Below are positions 62,216-64,000 of a stretch of 64,000 nt of DNA, one piece after another. The number at the start of each line of letters is the position of its first letter. Position 1 is the first letter of the stretch. The position numbers and the translations under genes were made by a program. Source of the stretch: an uncultured Bacteroides sp. (GTDB lineage Bacteria > Bacteroidota > Bacteroidia > Bacteroidales > Bacteroidaceae); contig CALUOO010000002.1 in the NCBI GenBank assembly GCA_944322345.1, positions 291,448 through 355,447 on the forward strand. Reading direction: 5' to 3'. The notes below the pieces were generated by a model. The model made no database searches. It had not been told where the DNA came from and saw only the letters and a program-made list of their open reading frames with translations.

Positions 62216-63130
62216 TTATATTTTTTCTGCAATGCGGAGTTTGGCACTTCGTGAACGTGGATTACGTTCAATTTCGTCCCGGTCGGGCACGATTACTTTA
62301 TTGTTCACCAGCCGGTAAGGTGTCTGCAGGTTTCCGAAGAAGTCTGTCTCTGCTTTTCCCTCTACATTCCCGGTTTTCATGATGTTTTTCACCATGCGGT
62401 CTTCCAGCGAATGGTAAGTGATGACTACCAGTCTTCCTCCCGGTTTAAGGGCGGTGGTAGCTGCATAGAGCATTTCTTTCAGTGCTTCCATCTCCTGATT
62501 CACTTCGATGCGCAAGGCCTGGAACACTTTGGCAAGTTCTTTTTTCTCCCGTTCGCGTCCGAACAGCGGCTTTACAATTTCCAGAAATTCGCCGGTAGTC
62601 CGGATGGGTTGGGCGTTCCGTGCCTTGCTTATGACCGAAGCCAGTTTACGGCTGTTTTTCAGTTCTCCATATAGGTAGAAAATGTTTGCCAGCCGTTCTT
62701 CATCATAGGTATTCACTATATCTGCAGCCGTATATCCTCCCCGTTTGTTCATGCGCATATCCAATGCCCCTTCGAAACGGAAAGAAAATCCCCGCTCACT
62801 GTCGTCCAAGTGATGGGAAGATACTCCCAGATCGGCAAGTATGGCATCCACCTGCCCGATGCCGTGATAGCGCAGGAAGTTGTGTAGAAAACGGAAGTTG
62901 CTGCGTACGAATGTAAATCGTGAGTCGTCAACAATGTTCTTCTCTGCATCCTCGTCTTGGTCAAATCCCAGCAGACGCCCATTGCTGCCAAGGCGTGAAA
63001 GAATCTCACGTGAGTGTCCTCCTCCACCGAAAGTCATGTCTGCATAAATGCCGTCGGGACGTATGTTCATTCCGTCTACACTCTCCTTCAGCAATACAGG
63101 CACATGGTATGTTGGTTCAATTCTATTCAT
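62216..63130 (-). CDS. rsmH: 16S rRNA m4C1402 methyltransferase RsmH (MraW)
   Basis: A 304-residue SAM-dependent methyltransferase. YHVPVLLKESVDGMNI, the SAM loop DMTFGGGGHSREIL, LADLGVSSHHLDDSERGFSF and VITYHSLEDRMVKN are all family motifs. The start at 63130 (MNRIEPTYHVPV) is favoured because an in-frame ATG at 63145 overlaps mraZ by 11 nt and adds only five residues; either is possible. It methylates C1402 in 16S rRNA. Confidence 0.95.
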   Translation of the reverse strand: MNRIEPTYHVPVLLKESVDGMNIRPDGIYADMTFGGGGHSREILSRLGSNGRLLGFDQDEDAEKNIVDDSRFTFVRSNFRFLHNFLRYHGIGQVDAILADLGVSSHHLDDSERGFSFRFEGALDMRMNKRGGYTAADIVNTYDEERLANIFYLYGELKNSRKLASVISKARNAQPIRTTGEFLEIVKPLFGREREKKELAKVFQALRIEVNQEMEALKEMLYAATTALKPGGRLVVITYHSLEDRMVKNIMKTGNVEGKAETDFFGNLQTPYRLVNNKVIVPDRDEIERNPRSRSAKLRIAEKI

Positions 63131-63134
63131 TGTT

Positions 63135-63596
63135 TCAGTCCTCATCTTTTGCTTTGTTCATAATTTCTTCCAGAGTCTTCCCAAATTCTTCGGGCGACAT
63201 GAAAGGCTGTTCCATACGTTCCTTTGCCCAAATCTCTATTTTATTGTCAATGCCAATAAAATGGATGTCGCTCTGTATGCTGCAAATATGCAGATAGCGT
63301 TTGGGAATCAGGATGCGTCCGTTGTTGTCGATGCTCACTTCTTCAACGTCGCTTACAAATTGTCTGAGAATGAGCTGATGCTTGCTGTTCCATTTGTTCA
63401 GCCTGCTTTGCAGCTCGTTCAGATCTTCGTTCCATACACTTGCCGGATACAATGTCAGGCAGTCCTGAAATACATCTTTGCGGATAATGAGCGTCTCTTC
63501 GGAGGCAGCTTGCAGTTGCTTCCGGAAAGTAGCAGGAATAAACACTCTTCCTTTTGAGTCTACCTTTGCTTCAATATTTCCTAAAAAACGTATCAT
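63135..63596 (-). CDS. mraZ: Transcriptional regulator MraZ
   Basis: A 153-residue protein with two AbrB-like MraZ domains: residues about 5-55 (GNIEAKVDSKGRVFIPATFRKQL) and about 80-125 (EEVSIDNNGRILIPKRYL). MraZ forms a ring that binds repeats in its own promoter and represses the dcw cluster in E. coli. It is the first gene of the cluster. Three candidate boxes with the expected spacing are found upstream at 63730-63754. Confidence 0.95.
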   Translation of the reverse strand: MIRFLGNIEAKVDSKGRVFIPATFRKQLQAASEETLIIRKDVFQDCLTLYPASVWNEDLNELQSRLNKWNSKHQLILRQFVSDVEEVSIDNNGRILIPKRYLHICSIQSDIHFIGIDNKIEIWAKERMEQPFMSPEEFGKTLEEIMNKAKDED

Positions 63597-63673
63597 TTAA
63601 CCCCTGAACTGTTGGCTCATTTTATGAGTTTTAGGCTGTTGGTTTACTTCAACTTAAAAGTTTAAAAAACTTA

Positions 63674-63681
63674 CAAAGCTA
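63674..63681 (-). promoter_or_regulatory. Candidate -7 box for the dcw cluster
   Basis: The minus strand reads TAGCTTTG (63674-63681), a TAnnTTTG match 78 nt before mraZ. No -33 TTTG is found. An alternative TACTTTTA lies at 63715-63722, directly below the MraZ boxes. Confidence 0.4.
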
Positions 63682-63729
63682 TAATTCTGCTTACCTTAGT
63701 ATATTAAGCGAGTGTAAAAGTAGACATTT

Positions 63730-63754
63730 CCCCACAATTCCCCACAATTTTCCA
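63730..63754 (-). promoter_or_regulatory. Candidate MraZ operator: three boxes at 10-bp spacing
   Basis: On the minus strand, TGGAA (63750-63754), TGGGG (63740-63744) and TGGGG (63730-63734) are separated by AATTG spacers of exactly 5 nt. E. coli MraZ is known to bind three TGGGN repeats with 5-nt spacers upstream of mraZ. Location, number and spacing all agree. Confidence 0.75.
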
Positions 63755-63854
63755 CCAAAAACTTTTCGGGAAGTTTTCAACAGAATGTTAAATGTCTATT
63801 TATTTGAAAATAAGATTGGTATGATGTCTCTGCTGGTGTGACTTGCATATGCGA

Positions 63855-63884
63855 AGAGAGGCGCAACTTTCGTCATGCCTCTCT
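63855..63884 (-). terminator. Possible terminator of the gene at the window edge
   Basis: AGAGAGGC/GCCTCTCT 8-bp arms (63855-63862, 63877-63884) with a 14-nt loop lie 27 nt after the minus-strand stop at 63911. No U-tract follows, so it is weak. Confidence 0.4.
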
Positions 63885-63910
63885 GTGAGTAGATAGTCCC
63901 TGTTTATGGG

Positions 63911-64000
63911 CTATACAATCGGATCCGGAGACTCTCCGTCATTGTCGCTTCCGCCCTCTTCTCCCGAACCGCTGCCTGTGCCGGAAGAATCAGCATCTTC
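63911..64000 (-). CDS. C-terminus of an acidic low-complexity tail (partial)
   Basis: The minus frame is open from the window edge to TAG at 63911-63913. The 29 visible residues are rich in Gly, Ser, Asp and Glu (SSGTGSGSGEEGGSDNDG) and end PDPIV. In Bacteroides such tails are common on HU-like DNA-binding proteins, which is the best guess, but no folded domain is visible and the identity is open. Confidence 0.5.
   Translation of the reverse strand, partial: EDADSSGTGSGSGEEGGSDNDGESPDPIV

Overview
The window looks like a chromosomal segment of a Bacteroides (order Bacteroidales). Seen directly: promoters of the Bacteroides type (TTTG, about 19 nt, then TAnnTTTG), an ECF sigma / FecR anti-sigma / TonB receptor triad, a sufBCDS cluster, a GH110-type alpha-galactosidase, a MurE with the DNPR motif of meso-DAP-adding enzymes, and weak or absent Shine-Dalgarno sequences. 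The species cannot be fixed from the sequence alone. No phage, insertion sequence, CRISPR array or rRNA was seen. The one tRNA is tRNA-Glu(UUC).

Layout. 1-7.7 kb is accessory surface biology: the 3' part of a sialate O-acetylesterase, a clan GH-A type hydrolase, a small outer-membrane barrel, and an ECF sigma / anti-sigma / TonB-receptor operon whose receptor carries a frameshift in its signalling domain. 7.7-18.3 kb is core metabolism on the minus strand: sufS, sufD, sufC, sufB, a CvpA protein, then infB, nusA and rimP behind a clear promoter. 18.4-23.2 kb holds an NhaC-type antiporter, a PspC protein, a single-TM protein, about 0.9 kb of non-coding DNA with a 22-bp-period repeat array, and a cassette of five small unknown genes including a paralogous pair. 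23.2-28.9 kb (minus) holds a YgjP-like metalloprotein and a three-gene glycan set (GH110, Gfo/Idh/MocA, six-hairpin hydrolase). 29.2-33.0 kb is housekeeping: gyrB, rpsT, tRNA-Glu, recO.

33.2-47.1 kb is the most unusual part: a one-direction run of ten genes opened by an IclR regulator. It encodes an exported beta-propeller di-heme cytochrome c, a RidA/chorismatase-like protein, a cupin lipoprotein resembling D-lyxose isomerase, a 1331-residue exported protein joining an NPCBM-like domain, a hydrazine-synthase-alpha-like propeller, two heme motifs and a formylglycine-generating-enzyme fold, a fused System II cytochrome c maturation protein (CcsBA), a VOC protein, DhaK, DhaL and an LsrF homologue with Lys203 at the E. 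coli position. An envelope cytochrome module thus sits beside a cytoplasmic module that phosphorylates and cleaves a small keto-sugar. I know of no described pathway with this gene set.

47.3-63.6 kb is the division and cell-wall (dcw) cluster on the minus strand: mraZ, rsmH, ftsL, ftsI, murE, mraY, murD, ftsW, murG, murC, ftsQ, ftsA, ftsZ, then a YqeY/GatB-like gene. Upstream of mraZ are three TGGRR boxes at exact 10-bp spacing, matching the operator described for E. coli MraZ. Tandem arrays of 22-23 bp period lie at the murC/ftsQ junction, downstream of ftsZ, upstream of recO and at 21.0 kb. The first kilobase-scale pattern not explained by genes is this set of four arrays, two of which share the same unit in opposite orientation. 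The window ends in the acidic C-terminus of a further minus-strand gene.
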